A stretch of DNA of 64,000 nucleotides, from positions 29,456,934 to 29,520,933 of the forward strand of contig NC_063151.1 in the NCBI RefSeq assembly GCF_020921035.1. The letters are read 5' to 3'. Numbering within the stretch: the first letter of the stretch is position 1; every line of letters starts with the position of its first letter. Both the position numbers and the translations under genes were made by a program. The notes under the pieces are model-generated. The model saw only the letters and a program-made list of their open reading frames with translations, did no database searches and was not told the DNA's origin. Below are positions 24,255 through 36,714 of the stretch, piece after piece. Source of the DNA: Rhodamnia argentea (lineage: Eukaryota > Streptophyta > Magnoliopsida > Myrtales > Myrtaceae).

Positions 24255-27200
24255 GGGCCTCGTCGGAGACTGAAGGAGGAGGAGTAGGAGGAGGAGAAGC
24301 AAAGGGGCCTGAGATGAGAAAGAAGAAGAGTTTTTTTCTTTTTAGGAAGGGCGGGGTGGGGTTGTGAGGGGGTGGCGTGGGTCGTTTTTCTTTTGATAAT
24401 GGAGAAATGATGGTGAAGAGATGGTCTGATCAGGAGGTTAAGCATGAAAGGGATTGTAATTAAGGAGGTGAAGACCCAAAGAAGAGTGCATTAAGTCTTG
24501 GTGGAGGGCAACGGTTATGCATGTTTTGGCATTTTCTTTCTTGCAGAGTTTGCCTATTTTTGCTCTTTAAAGGGAAAAAGCACTTTTCCATAAATACTGA
24601 CCTGTCCGACCAATAAATAAATAAATACTAACCTGCATTATTTTTTTTTTACTTACTTATGAAAAATGTTTGACTTGAATTCGAGCTGTCTATAAATGAT
24701 AAGTGAAGTTATATAGATTTTTATTGAAGTTTAATCTAGAATTAACAAGTTGAGATTATATAAAATCGAGAATTGCGGTAGCGATTTAGCACATTCATTC
24801 GCGAGAAAAAAAAAAGAACGTTGTTCGTAAGATTTTAAAGAGTAACGTAGGCATATTGGTACTAATTCATAAAATTTTATTTAAAGAGTAAGATGACAAA
24901 TTATAGAGAGACGCTTTAAATAACAGATTATAATCAGTACTTTATTTTAATTTGTTGTGAGTTGTGGATCGATTTTATTTGACACGTGCGGTGATTTGTG
25001 AATCGATTTTAGTGACTGGAAAAAAAAAAAACATGTATGACCCTATGTGTTTAATTATCCTAATGCCTACTGAATTGAAATTCACCTAAAGAGCAATTTC
25101 ATGAAATTAAATAGGTCAATTACATCAGTGACAAATAACAGGAAATAAACAGAGGACGTCATTTTAATCCACATTAATATCATTTATGAGAAAAATCAAA
25201 CCCAAACCAAACCAAAAAACTTAAAAAAAAAAAAAAACTCTTTTTTCCGAGTGGCCCCAGCGACCGTGCAAAGGGAACTAATGGCCATATTTACTTTTCC
25301 CAACTACACGGTTAATAATTACAGTCTACTATTTACCATTTACTGTACCAATCTCTCTCTCGTCTCCCTTTCTCTCTGGAGTCTCGAACGACGTTGACAT
25401 GCAGTGACGCTCTGTTTTGAACTGGGGAGTGACTGAGCCCGGATCTTTGACGTACGCCTGTCGAAAGATATCTGACCGACGAGGCGTGCATGCAAGTGAC
25501 AAAGCGTGGGGGGCGGAATAGATCCCAGCCGTTGGTTTGGTTCTGCTGGGGGGGAAGACGTTGGACGATGATGATCTCCCTTGGTGGGACCCGGTTTGAC
25601 CTCGACCTTTGTGGGTTCCCCCCGCCTTCTATCCACGATGAAGGGGAAAATAATGTCTCCACCTCCCATACACGAGCTTCACCGAGTGGCTCCTAATTTC
25701 CCAGTTGGGGCTTTCCTCTGTGTATAATCTTATGACGTGGATATGCCACGTAGATCTCGTGCTGTCGAAATTATTTTCGCGGGAAAAAAAAAGAAAAGAA
25801 AAATCATGACGTGGAAATGTTGAATAAAGATCTTGTAAGATATTAGACGAAGTGGGCAAATATGCAGTATTTGTCTACTCGAATAAAGCATGGATTCTGT
25901 TAATGCTTCGAGTGTGATTTACTCCAAATTTAATTGGCCAAGTTATGGGTCTTTATGTTGACTGCTCTTTTTTTTTTTTTTTTTTTGTATAAGCATCTAT
26001 CTATATTTAAAAGCTTATTTTTTTTAGTTCATGTATAGTGGCTATTTATAACAAGTCCTTAATACTTTTAATTTTTCTAATCGAGTCGTTCTATTTACAC
26101 AAATTGTTTGACCAAACTCCTTCGACACCAAATCCAACCAATTTCGGTGGGCATGGCCATCAGAGATGATTGAGCATGAAGCGTATTAAATTTTCACTTG
26201 TTGAACGGCCACGAAATCGGTTAGCAAGTGCTAGTCGAATAGGTACAACATCTCCTATACATTCAATGTCCACGGTGGGTATCCATGTAGGCCCGTATTT
26301 GATCCATGTCACACTATCGCATCTTCAACAGTCAGGTTAGTTGAATTTTGGCCGAATTTGGTTATGGAGGAACTTAATTATAGACAATATGCAAAGGATG
26401 CGACTAGAAAAGTTAATGACAATACATAATTAAACTTATAATTTTTTAATTGATGACACTCATGTATAAGTTGTGTTTTTGAAATGCCCGATACAAATTG
26501 ACAAAAATTGGCGTGGAACTGAGTTGATATAATTTTTATCCGGAAGGTGGCTGAAAGTTGTCCCAAAGTCTTGCAAGAAATTAATTCGGAAGTGATTATA
26601 AGTGACGCAAATTTAAACAGAAAACAAGGATGATATGCAGCCATAGAAAAAACATAAAAAATTGGAAGTAGTAGGTTAGAAAACTCCACGGTGGGACCAA
26701 CTGTATTACTTTATAGACGTGACACCTTTAACGAATTCCCTAATTGACGATCAAATCAACATATACATAAAAAGTGGAAAAAAAATATATACATCATGCG
26801 ATACCTTACAAAATCAAATTCGAGACCTCCAGTTAAAGAAGGCCGGTTCGACGGAACCGCCGGTTCCGGTTCCAAAGCACAATTGATTTTTTTATCAAAC
26901 CTACTTCCTTTTTCTTTTTTTTTTAAAACCGGGTTGGAACCGTGGGCCTGGTCAACGGGCCGGTTCCGGGCCCACTGGTCCATTTGGCATCCTCTACCTC
27001 CAGTCAATGTCCTCCCCATTCGTGCAAACGGGGGGAGAAAGTGACATCGATTGCCGATCAAATTCACGGTCGTCGACATTAAGGCCTCCAAATCCGATGA
27101 CGCCTTTAAGCCCCGCACGTTTTGCGCAAAATATCAAGGCAAAAAAAAGGATTTCGTGGACGTAGATAATGCAATCCCGTAGAGGTCACGAAACTAGAAG

Positions 27201-30200
27201 AATTATAGCCCACACATAATCGAACCAACTCGTCAGCTCTATCACCGATATTACCGAACGGTAGGGCTTCGACGGCCCAGCTTACCACAAACTTTCGACT
27301 ATGAATTGTAGGGCTTTACCCCGTTAGGGGAGCCCTTCCAGAAATTCTCGAGGGCCAAGGCTTAACCCAGGCCCAAGAGGGGGTTTGGAAATAGTTTTCA
27401 ACCAGCAATAGACGCGCCTCGGTTAGTACCTCACTAGCTGCGTCATTGCCCCAAGCGCAAAGATACTCTGGTCCATTCCACCCAAGCCCCTTTCATACGG
27501 GAAGCTCACTTCCCAGTATTTCTCTCACGTCGATGTGGGACAAAGTCTGACCATCATTTTCGCACTTCACACCTTGACGGGTGCGAAACCACCATAGATC
27601 AAGAAGCTCGCAAGATGGGTGTTTCTAGGTTTTCGAACAAAATTATTTTCCTTTTCCGTCGAACGACTTGTTTCCGCGAAGGATTACGCTCGGTGCGAGC
27701 TTCAGTGAGGCTAATCTCGTAGGTCTGTCGTGCTCTCTCTTCACAGCACTTGCACAGGCGTGCTCCTCTGGTGGGTTCTTAAAGCGAGCAGACTCCACTG
27801 CGAGAAAAAGTTTGAACATTCCGTGCCTTGAGCGAGAGGCGGCGGATCACGGATGGACTGCTCATGTTGTTCTAGCGGGAATCAACTGTCATAAGCCTAC
27901 TTAATTGGGTTCTCGACGTTCATTGAATTTAAGAACCACTACGTTTAAAGATCAAACACACCCCTAAAGAAACTTCAGCTCTGCAACTTTTCCTTGCTTT
28001 TGATGATTATAGCTGCAGCAGCAAAGTTCCAAGAACCGACCACGCCTTGAAGAACATACAGTAAGTTACCTGCTTCGCGAAGTAATCTTTACGAGTTTCA
28101 AGGTTAGCTCGCTGGTAAACTGAACAACAACCAACGGCGGCAGCAGCAGCAACAAATTAGTTGCTTTGCAATGGATGGAGCTAAGGATGGATTTCGGTTG
28201 CGTTCTAGTTGACACTTTATCTTCGAGAAACATTCTCATCTGTTGCTCACATTAAGGAAACTAGAAAAAGCTGAATCGTAATTTCAATATGTATGTCAAG
28301 ATAAAAAGGACCTTACCAATGGAAACAACCCATTTATTACTTCCATCCGAGTGTAGTTTGGCAAAGTCCAGAGTCACTTTTATAAGAGGGAGATGCTTTC
28401 ATCTCAAGTCTTACGTGGCACAAACAAACATCCCTGAACAACACAGCAGGTAATCAAGCGCAGTATGTCGCCATTATTTACAATTCTTTTTTTTTTTTTT
28501 CAATTTAGCTAATTTTGTACACAAGTCAAGATGCAGCTGTGCTAACGGAGCAAAATGTGCAAGCAGCAAATTGGCAGAAGTTGAAGAGATGTCCATTGTT
28601 CATATCAGAGACAGTTTAAGAGGAAACACTCCATGCTGCCTGCGAAAGAAACAAGGAAATGAACCATGAGAAGAAATGGTATCACAATAAAGGCAAGTTG
28701 AAATAAAAAGAAACAAGAAACCAGGATCAAAGACAGAATGATGATCATCAAAGTACTCAATGCATTGACAAATACAACATCCCCTTCTCTTTGACTAAAC
28801 AGGAGGTTAGAAGAATTGGAGAATAGATGGAAAAGAAATTCCTTTGTGGTTGTGATAAGTGAAACTACTGCAAGTACGAGCAAATCCAATAAATGAACTT
28901 TAATTTAGACAAGGCCTCTAGACCCAGGATTAGCACAAGAACTACAGCTGGATCACTGACGCATTCTTATTACATGCTTCGGTTGGAAACTGAAAAGTCT
29001 TAAGTTGAAGAATTAAATTCAACAATCAGCAGTATTTCCCACGAAATGGATTTGGCAGCCAGTACCAATTTCACACGCATCTAACGATTATTAAGTCGCT
29101 CCAGCTTAAAGGCTAAACTGTTATAAGGTCTCAAAATATCCAGCGATGGAACTGTTCCGGTAAGAGGAAGAGACACGCGCACACATATGTCAAAGGACAA
29201 AAACAGCACGCATCACACTGAAGCCACAACAAATTGGGAGAAAATCTATTTGCTGAAAACAAAGCCACTGTATGTAGTCCTCTTCCTAGACTTTCACAGT
29301 AGGGCTATTTTAATTTAGTAAATTAATTGTAAAGAAAAATAAATTTAAATATCCATTCAATCACTATAAGCTCTGTAAACAAGTCTCCTCATTATCAGCT
29401 TCCAGAGATTTCGACCAAGAAAAAAGCCTCACGGGAATCTTAAATTGCAATCTAACTAAATCTATATGAAGAAGAAAAACAATTTCCTGTTTCAATATCC
29501 AACTGGCACCTGGCTGCATTGAATACATACAGAAACTATATTCTTTTTTCAATAAGGTTCTGGACTTCAAAGACAAACACAAAACACTATACATCCCAAC
29601 TATTCCTCATCTTCTTTTAAGATATCAATGTTTGAGATAACTACTCGGATGCTGTTATCAACAGCATTTTCTTACAACTAATTAATTATCGCTTGAATCG
29701 GAAGGGTAGCTGAGGCAACTGCATGAGTTATTCTCAACCCTCATAATGAACTGATATACCAATCAGTCGTTGTTGTTTGTTGGGGGGCGGGGTTTGAGAG
29801 GGCTCTTGTAAGTAGCCACTGTTCCACAAGACAATTGGTTTGCGCTACTCTAATAGGTAATCAGACTGAAAGCAGAGGAACAACATATCTATCAAAGGTG
29901 AAAATCCATGTTCTGGTATGCCAGCTTGAGCATTTCGAAACATCCTAGGAATAGAAAGGAGATATCTAGTGCAATATAAAGAGGTGAGAACAAGACAAAT
30001 CAAATGGGGATTACCATATCACTCCTTCTGAAAATCTTCCCCGTCGCCAAGTTCACTGTAATGACCACCCAAACACAGTCCTCTTATTAGAACCGCTTAG
30101 CCTACTCAAAACTATTTTGGGGAAAAAATATGTTCGTGAACAAGCACCAGATCAAAGAAAGGTATGCTGCACATATTTTCCCAGTTAACCATTAAAAGAT

Positions 30201-30256
30201 TCGCAAACGAGTGAAATGAAACCAAGGTGGCAACACTTACATAACAATCATGGAGT
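24255..30256. other. Gene-free stretch with HMGB promoter and F-box 3' region
   Basis: The first few hundred bases are the HMGB promoter. The rest is AT-rich and carries one 163-bp hAT-type MITE (26834-26996). A GC-richer island at 27.3-27.9 kb has no recognisable protein or RNA. From 28.6 kb on, a minus-strand frame with long hydrophobic runs lacks an ATG. The right end should include the 3' UTR of the F-box gene, possibly with introns. Confidence 0.45.
26834..26996. mobile_element. 163-bp hAT-type MITE with 8-bp target duplication
   Basis: CCTCCAGT stands at 26826-26833 and again at 26997-27004 (an extra A in front matches too). The element between begins TAAAGAAGGCC and, on the other strand, TAGAGGATGCC: 8 of 11 bases agree. 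Inner parts carry several GGTTCC/GGAACC words in inverted order. Eight-base duplications and TARAG-like ends are typical of the hAT superfamily. No coding capacity; it would have depended on a transposase elsewhere. Confidence 0.75.
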
Positions 30257-31438
30257 CTAGCAAGGATTTGGTGAGAGCCAAATGGGTGGAGTCGACCGCA
30301 AGGAAAAATTGGGAGAATAACAAGGTAATTTCTCAATGCTTGCGTCCCCTAACCTATAGATTCCCATATCCTGCTCTTCCAAGAATCCATCATAGTTGGA
30401 ATCCGAGTAATCGTCGGTGTAATATATAGAATTCCCCATGCATCCAGGGAAGTCCGACGCTAGTAATGCGAAAGAAGAGTTTTGCCCGATAAAAATCATA
30501 TAATCACCCAGGTCTGTCACCCACTCCCACCTGGGTTCATCCCCCAGCTTAAAAACATCAAATAGCGTAGTCCTATACACTGTTTGATCGAGCTCGGGCC
30601 AAAAATTGGAGTCCAAATGCCTCGTAACTAACATGAGATCATCTCCTACACCCACCAAATACTGTATGTCCCCACCGAAATGCCTCCGCGTCTCGATGTA
30701 CGAAACCCTAGGGGAATCGCCATTAACATCGCAAACCGCAATTAGACCAAACGTATTCACAGCATAGAACAATCCGTCCCCATAAATAACATCCTCGCAG
30801 TAAGAATTCGCTTCTTCTATAAACCTCCAACGTTCATCACCATTTCTACAGTAAGCCAAGCTGTTACTGTGATGGAGTATCGCCACAGCAACGAATTGAC
30901 TGTCCTTCGCCGGACTTGAAGACAGGACCACCTTTTTGACGAAACAGTCACGCATGTCCTTCAGATTACGCGTCGAGAGCCGATGATCGCCGTCGCGGAG
31001 CAAGTACTCGCGGCCTACGTCGGGGAAATTGAAGCCGACGACGTCGGGGAACGTGTACAACGGAGGAAGGTCCATTTTGGCTCCGGTCAGGGGGTTCACG
31101 AGGACGACGCTCGGTGACTCGTCGAGGATCGCGAGCCAGCCGTGGGAGGAGCCGCAGCGACGCTTGCGGAGGTACATTTCCGTGATTCTTAGCACGTGGA
31201 CCTTGTCGTCGAGGAGGTTGTAGAAGTAGCCGGAGCAAGAGCGGTTGCGACTTTGAGGCTTGAACCGGGGGAGGAGGAGCCACGGGAGCTGAGGAGGGAG
31301 GTGGTTGGGGGTTTTCGCGGTGGAGGACCGCCACGTCCGGCAGACGGTACGAAATCGGATGTAGTCGGCGTACAAGGGGAGTTTTGTGGAGATCGATTCG
31401 AGGAGATCGGACGGTAGTTGGCTCCAATCAACGGCCAT
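30257..31438 (-). CDS. F-box protein with DUF295 (KIB-like) domain
   Basis: Intronless 393-residue protein from ATG 31438 to a stop at 30257. The F-box occupies about residues 4-43 (WSQLPSDLLESISTKLPLYADYIRFRTVCRTWRSS), which in this family recruits SKP1 of an SCF ubiquitin ligase. The remainder is the beta-rich DUF295 region: CSGYFYNLLDDKVHVL, GSSHGWLAILDESPSVVLVNPLTGA (in parts), and the family's closing signature PPIWLSPNPC. DUF295 F-box genes are a fast-expanding plant family; most have unknown substrates, though KIB1 acts in brassinosteroid signalling. The open frame extends 33 codons upstream of 31438 but without ATG, and MAVDWSQLP is the typical opening. It is not LCR, the known F-box target of miR394, which has Kelch-like repeats. 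Confidence 0.92.
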   Translation of the reverse strand: MAVDWSQLPSDLLESISTKLPLYADYIRFRTVCRTWRSSTAKTPNHLPPQLPWLLLPRFKPQSRNRSCSGYFYNLLDDKVHVLRITEMYLRKRRCGSSHGWLAILDESPSVVLVNPLTGAKMDLPPLYTFPDVVGFNFPDVGREYLLRDGDHRLSTRNLKDMRDCFVKKVVLSSSPAKDSQFVAVAILHHSNSLAYCRNGDERWRFIEEANSYCEDVIYGDGLFYAVNTFGLIAVCDVNGDSPRVSYIETRRHFGGDIQYLVGVGDDLMLVTRHLDSNFWPELDQTVYRTTLFDVFKLGDEPRWEWVTDLGDYMIFIGQNSSFALLASDFPGCMGNSIYYTDDYSDSNYDGFLEEQDMGIYRLGDASIEKLPCYSPNFSLRSTPPIWLSPNPC

Positions 31439-31848
31439 TGGTCCTTTTTCTCGCCGGTGGATTTTTGGCAGAGAGACGCGATGGAAGAGACGGGTGAGAG
31501 TCGTGAGACCGTCACGAGGAGAGACAAAGAGTGCCAAATCAATCGAGGACGATTAAAAAAAAGAAAATCGAGGCCGATACGTCAATGTCGTGTCATGCAT
31601 GATCGGGTCCGTTGTCTGGTGCCGCCATGAACCACGTGGACGGTCGGATGGCTCCGACCCGTACGGCGGGACGAAGACAGACGCCAACGATGATAATGAG
31701 GAAACGAACCAGAGGTCCGGGAACGCCCAAGGCGGGAATTGCCTCATGTCCTTGCGAAATTGCAATGGCGCAACCGCAGTGCATTTCCACGTAGAGATGG
31801 AGGTGCTCATCAACCCAACAGTAGTAGACGAGCAAAATTTCAAAGGAC
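31439..31848 (-). promoter_or_regulatory. Short upstream region of the F-box gene
   Basis: About 410 bp between the F-box start codon and the tRNA-Asp gene, which is transcribed on the same strand further upstream. It is fairly GC-rich. No TATA box or other element stands out. Confidence 0.4.
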
Positions 31849-31858
31849 AAAAATAAAA
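31849..31858 (-). terminator. RNA polymerase III terminator of tRNA-Asp
   Basis: On the minus strand, directly after the discriminator base, the sequence is TTTTATTTTT. A run of four or more T is the standard Pol III stop signal. Confidence 0.75.
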
Positions 31859-31930
31859 CGCCGTTGCCGGGGATCGAACCCGGGTCACCCGCGTGACAGG
31901 CGGGAATACTTACCACTATACTACAACGAC
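31859..31930 (-). tRNA. tRNA-Asp (anticodon GTC)
   Basis: 72-nt cloverleaf on the minus strand. The acceptor stem pairs GTCGTTG with CAACGGC (one G-U pair), followed by discriminator G. The anticodon stem CCCGC/GCGGG encloses CTGTCAC with anticodon GTC. Internal promoter boxes are present: A box TAGTATAGTGGT and B box GGTTCGATCCC. No intron and no encoded CCA, as expected for a nuclear plant tRNA gene. It looks fully functional. Confidence 0.97.
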
Positions 31931-33213
31931 ATTCTTGGTAGGACGTGCCTGTAATTATCTTTAAATTCTAAAGTTAAACTAAATCTAACCCAAAGATAAA
32001 AAATCGTTGTGTCCATTGTTAAGTAATATATGTTATAGTCCGACCAAAAAAAACGTAATATATTTTATTGAGCTTTTATAGAATTTATTTATTGACGTAA
32101 AGAAATAGTAACAGGTAACAACTTGCCTCTCCCGGCATATCCTTATACTATGTAATAATCACGGATACTTATTTGGGATAATACCATAAAAATCACAAAT
32201 TGGTACCCATGGACATTAAACGTAAATTATTTTTTATGTCACAAAAATTCATAAAATTGGTATATATTTGACAAATCTACCTAAGCTCCATTTGTTTCGC
32301 AACAAATGAGCGATTTAAACAAAATTTTTAGAAATTGATGCTTATATCACTTATATAAATGAATGAATGGAAAATATTATGATCGTCTACACAAATATTT
32401 AGACACAAAGTATTATTTATAGTGACAGTATTTTTCATTGGTTAATTATTTCAAGCGATGTATATGATCATTTATAAGAAAATATTTTGTGGATCACTCA
32501 TTTTTCACTAGATAAGCGAATGGTGAATTTGTTTACGGGAAAACTTCATAATTAGGGAAAATGCTTTCCAATAAATCTTTTTTCAAGAAAATGATAAGTT
32601 TTCATTTGTTTGGTGATATTTGACCAAAAACATTTTATGTTGTTTGTATCTCATGAATTTTTCTTTTTACTTCTTTTTTCTTCTTGCTCCATCCGTCGTC
32701 GGGTTCGAGCCTAGCCGTTACCTCTTACTCATTGATTGTGATTGATCAAGCTTGTTATTGACCTCTGTCCAACGAGGAAGAGAAGATCTCGAAAAGAGTC
32801 ATAAACCCTAGGCCATCTTGGGGCGAGCATTCAGATCACTGGCCCCGCATCTCTTCATAACATCTATCATAAAAAATGCCAAATCCAAGGGATACTCATT
32901 CTTCATTGAGCGCCCCTGTACCGGTGGTTAACTCCGGTACGAGATGCAGATACTTTTATGCATACGAATTATTGAATTTATTTATGGCTCCGTTTATTTC
33001 GTAAAAAATAAGCCTTTACTCATTCACATTGTTCGAAATAATTAGCCAATGAAAAATATTTTCATTACGGACGATAATTTATAATTAAATATTTTCATAT
33101 GAAAATATTTTTTCGCGTATTAATTTTCATGAGTAGCACAAGCTATTACTCTTAGAATATATATTTTAAACCATTAAAATTACTTTTCTAGGGATTTATC
33201 ATTGCATTCGTAA
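31931..33213. other. AT-rich spacer with MITE-like fragments
   Basis: No gene. It holds a micro-insertion at 32023-32063 and two diverged stretches (about 32285-32540 and 32984-33110) that start with a CTCC(A/G)TTTRTTTCG word; the first, read in reverse, shares the word AATTARCCAATGAAAAATA with the second. They look like fragments of one MITE family, but ends could not be defined. Confidence 0.45.
32023..32063. mobile_element. 23-bp micro-insertion, TCCGACC plus A8, with 9-bp duplication
   Basis: GTAATATAT stands at 32023-32031 and at 32055-32063. The 23 bases between read GTTATAGTCCGACC followed by eight A and C. Same TYYGACC-poly(A) end as the inserts at 8.8, 18.4, 37.0 and 52.8 kb, here on the plus strand. 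Confidence 0.6.
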
Positions 33214-33870
33214 GGGATAATGACATAAATGGTCTCTAAACTTTAATCAAATATGCAAAGTGATCCATGAACTTTTAATTTAACCAATATAATCATTAAA
33301 CTCTAGCCAAACATGCAATGCGGTCCCTGAATTTTTAACTTGATCAATATAATCTATAAACTTTTGAAATATGTTTAACCTAGTACCCGAATTATAAAAA
33401 GATATTCAATATAGTCATTCATTTAAGGGAAAATTTCAAAAAAGGACCCAAAGTGGATTCACTTTCTCAAATAAGGATCCAAAGTGGACCATGTCTCAAA
33501 TAAGGACCCGAAGTGGCTAACTAAGTCTCAAAGAAGGACCTCAACTTGCCGGCCGGCCAAATATTCACCGGTGGACATTTTTCGAGCGATTAAATTAGGG
33601 GCAATTTTGTCCGAAATTTATAATTGGACAAAACAAAGACGAAAATTCCCAAACCGAATTAAGATTAGGTTATTTCTTTGGATGTTTACGTTTTTTTCTT
33701 CCTCTCCCCTGTTGCTCCTCAACCAAATTGTCGCCCAGTCTTCGACGCTCCTCGCTCAATCCTCCTCGCTCATTGTCTACTCCCCGCCCGTCGCTCCTCA
33801 CCCATTCCTCGCTCCTCGCCCATCGCCCCTTGCTTGCTCCTCACTCCACGTTCAACCGATATCGGTTTTG
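33214..33870 (+). repeat. Left terminal inverted repeat of the MULE
   Basis: Pairs with 38630-39317. The outer ~210 bp are a degenerate tandem array of an AT-rich word around 'TGAACTTTTAATTTAACCAA'. The next part contains three spaced AAATAAGGA(C/T)CC(A/G)AAGTGG repeats (33.43-33.53 kb), and the innermost part is pyrimidine-rich with repeated GCTCCTCGC. Confidence 0.85.
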
Positions 33871-34670
33871 TTCAAATTGGTGCGGGTCAATCCTTCCTTC
33901 GTCCAAAAGAAAGTGATCGTGGCTCGTTGAAGCAATGTCGACAAGGGGTGGGAATGTGGTGGAACATCACATAGATGGCGGTGACGACAATGATGGTAGG
34001 AGCAATAGCTTTGTTTTAAACCGATGTGTTTGCTTGTTTTGCTGAATTTCTGAGTAAATGTCCCCTTTTCTTTGAATTAATGCATATGAGTTGCGTCTAC
34101 TATGCATTGTTTAATTGAATATGCTGTTCTGATGGTACTATATTGCTGGTGGTCATCCCCATTTGCAATTTTCTAATGCTTTCCTCTTGTTTTTTTTTTT
34201 CTTTTTTGGTGTATATATCATTGTTAATGGGTAGAACTTGTGGCATGTCATGAAATCTGAATGCTGGTTTTTGAGCTATAGTATATTCACTGTACCAACG
34301 ATAAAATCACTCGCCATAGCAACAAAAAGCGTTGGTTTTTATGATGCTCTTGCGCTGAAGGGAATTGACCATACCAAGAATACGATCTGTCACCATAGCA
34401 GTAGCACTTTTGTGCCCACACGAAACTGGATGTATATTACCAAACAACTAGCATAGCAAATATTTTAACTTCATAATGCACACTTTTTTTTGTAGCAAAC
34501 GGTATTTAATAAAAGCGTGGTATGTAGTCACTAGTGCGACTAGTTTTCTTTCCTTAATCATAGTGTGGTACGGATATACTGCAATTTCTTACTATTTTTG
34601 TTTTTTTTTTCCTAGTGTGTGTTTTGATTCGAAATATATTGATGTTATTCTTTCTTTCACTTTGCACCAG

Positions 34671-36714
34671 TTGAGGGATGTGAAGAAGCGAACTATTCCA
34701 AATATAATGGTAGATGTGATGAGGTTGTTGAGGGTACCGAAAAAGATGGGTTTCTTGTTATTGATCTTGATGAGATATACATAGGAAATATAAGGTGTCT
34801 TGACGGTAATGATTTAATGGAGAGGATATGGTGGTTGGAGACATCGGTTTATATGCATATGTGTTATGTGATAATTTAGATTTTTTAGATATGAATGTCG
34901 AAAGTGAGTATACGCATCCCGAGTTCAATACCGAGGTTGATATGGAAAATCCTGTCTTCAAGTTAGGAATGTACTTTAGTAATGCAAAGGAGTTTAGAGA
35001 GGCTGTTAGGAACCATGCCATAAAAAATGGGAGAAAGGTGAGATTTGTTAAGAATACACCTAATAAGTTGAAGGCAGTGTGCTCGGAGGGATGTGATTGG
35101 CTCATATATGCTTCCAAAGTGCAAATGGAGCATACTTTACAAGTCAAAACCTTCAACCCCATACATACATGTAATAGAGCTTTACATGTTCCTCAAATAA
35201 GCACTAAATGGCTAGCAAATAAGTACTGTGATAGGTTACGAAACAATCCTACATGGCCGGGTGCTTCAATGAAAAAAACAATGGAGTCCGAGAATGTTTT
35301 GAAGTTGTCAAAGGCAATGGTTTATAGAGCGAGGGAAACAACAATGAGCATGATCACGGGGAATGAGGAGGAGCAATTTCGGATGCTTAGGAGCTATTGC
35401 CAAGCACTTCTTGACGCCAACCTGGGATCCACATGTATAATCAAGACCGAGCAGTGTCATGACCAATTCAAGTTTAGGGGAGTCTACATTTGTTTAGATG
35501 CATTAAGGAGGGGCTTTGTAGATGGATGTAGGCGCTTTGTGGGGTTTGATGGTTTCCATTTGCATCATCCTATAAATGTATACTTCTTGTAGCGGTGGGC
35601 ATAGATGGCAACAATCGGATGTATCCTTTTGCATGGGCGGTTGTCGAACAAGAAACATACAAGACATGGCACTGGTTTATTAGCTTGATTGCGGAAGACT
35701 TGGGGACTACGGACCACGAAAATTCAAAGTACTGGACATTCATGTGTGACAAACAGAAGGGATTGGTGCAAGCACTAGCAAATCTAATGCCCGAAGCGTA
35801 ACATAGATTTTGCTTAAGGCATCTTTATGAAAATTTCAAACTCCATCACAAAGGAGTAGAACTTAAAAAGCTTCTTTGGAAGGCTACCATGGCAACTAGG
35901 GTATGTGATTTTGACACGGCAATGCTACAGTTGAAGGCCGTTGATGAAAAAGCTTATGATTGGTTATCGCAGAGGCCTCCAGTGCAATGGAGCAAGTCCT
36001 ACTTTAGGACAAACTCAAAATGTGACATTTCCTTGAACAAGCGGTGTGAAAGTTTCAACAAAAGCATCCTTGATGCTAGGGACAAGCCTATCATCACAAT
36101 GCTTGAAATTATAAGAGTGCAACTCATGGAAAGGATTCATAAGTAAAGGGATGGAATGACTAGGTACACTGGTGTGATTTGCCCTAGTATTAAAAAAATA
36201 TTAGATCTTCAAAAACGGTTTTCAGCATCATGGATTCCTAGCTGGAATGGGGAGGATGAATTTGAATTGAGTGGACCCCATGGAGACAAGAGAGTTGTTA
36301 ATATTCGACATAAAACTTATAGCTATAGAAGATGGGACATTAGTGGAATTCCTTGTTGTCATGCGGTAGCGGCTCTTATATACATGAAGCAAGAGCTCGA
36401 AAAATGGGTTCACACAAGTTTCGAGAAGGAAACATTCTTGCGAACTTATAGTTATGTTGTGCATGTTGTAGATTCTAAGGATACATGGCCTGTTAGGGAG
36501 CCATTACTCCCACCCGATGTGGCCAAGCAAATTGGCGTAAAGAAGAAACAAAGAACGAAGTCAATGAATGAAACAACCGATAAAAATTTGAATAGAAGAA
36601 AGAAAAAAGTTGTGGAAGAGCCTGTGGGAACAAAGTTGAAGAGATAGAATACCACGATCACTTGTGGAAAATGCGGAGGGTCGGGCCATAACGGGTATCA
36701 TTGTAAGAACCCAT
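34671..36714 (+). pseudogene. MULE transposase (MuDR/MURA family) remnant
   Basis: Several collinear plus-strand frames spell one Mutator transposase. In order: MuDR N-terminal domain (FKLGMYFSNAKEFREAVRNH, 34960-35020), the first catalytic Asp in FVGFDGFHL (35538-35564), then VGIDGNNRMYPFAWAVVEQE from about 35595, second Asp in FMCDKQKGL (near 35740-35766), CLRHLYENFK, the probable catalytic Glu in NKRCESFNKS, a SWIM-type zinc motif GIPCCHA (near 36340-36370) and a final CCHC knuckle CGKCGGSGHNGYHC. Damage: a frameshift near 35580, stops at 35799, 36144 and 36645, a further frame change before 34900, and both first SWIM cysteines replaced by Tyr (YSYRRW). A first exon may start at ATG 33937. 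Confidence 0.88.

Noticed and set aside
28605-28889. Hydrophobic minus-strand frame resembling membrane helices
   Set aside because: No ATG at its beginning, no neighbouring exon and a T-rich composition that gives Leu/Phe/Ile by chance.
30966-31427. 153-codon Arg/Pro-rich frame opposite in register to the F-box gene
   Set aside because: It is a shifted frame of the GC-rich F-box 5' half and has no family features.
30257-31438. The F-box gene as local target of miR394
   Set aside because: The known target LCR belongs to another F-box subfamily, and I saw no stretch complementary to miR394 in this gene.
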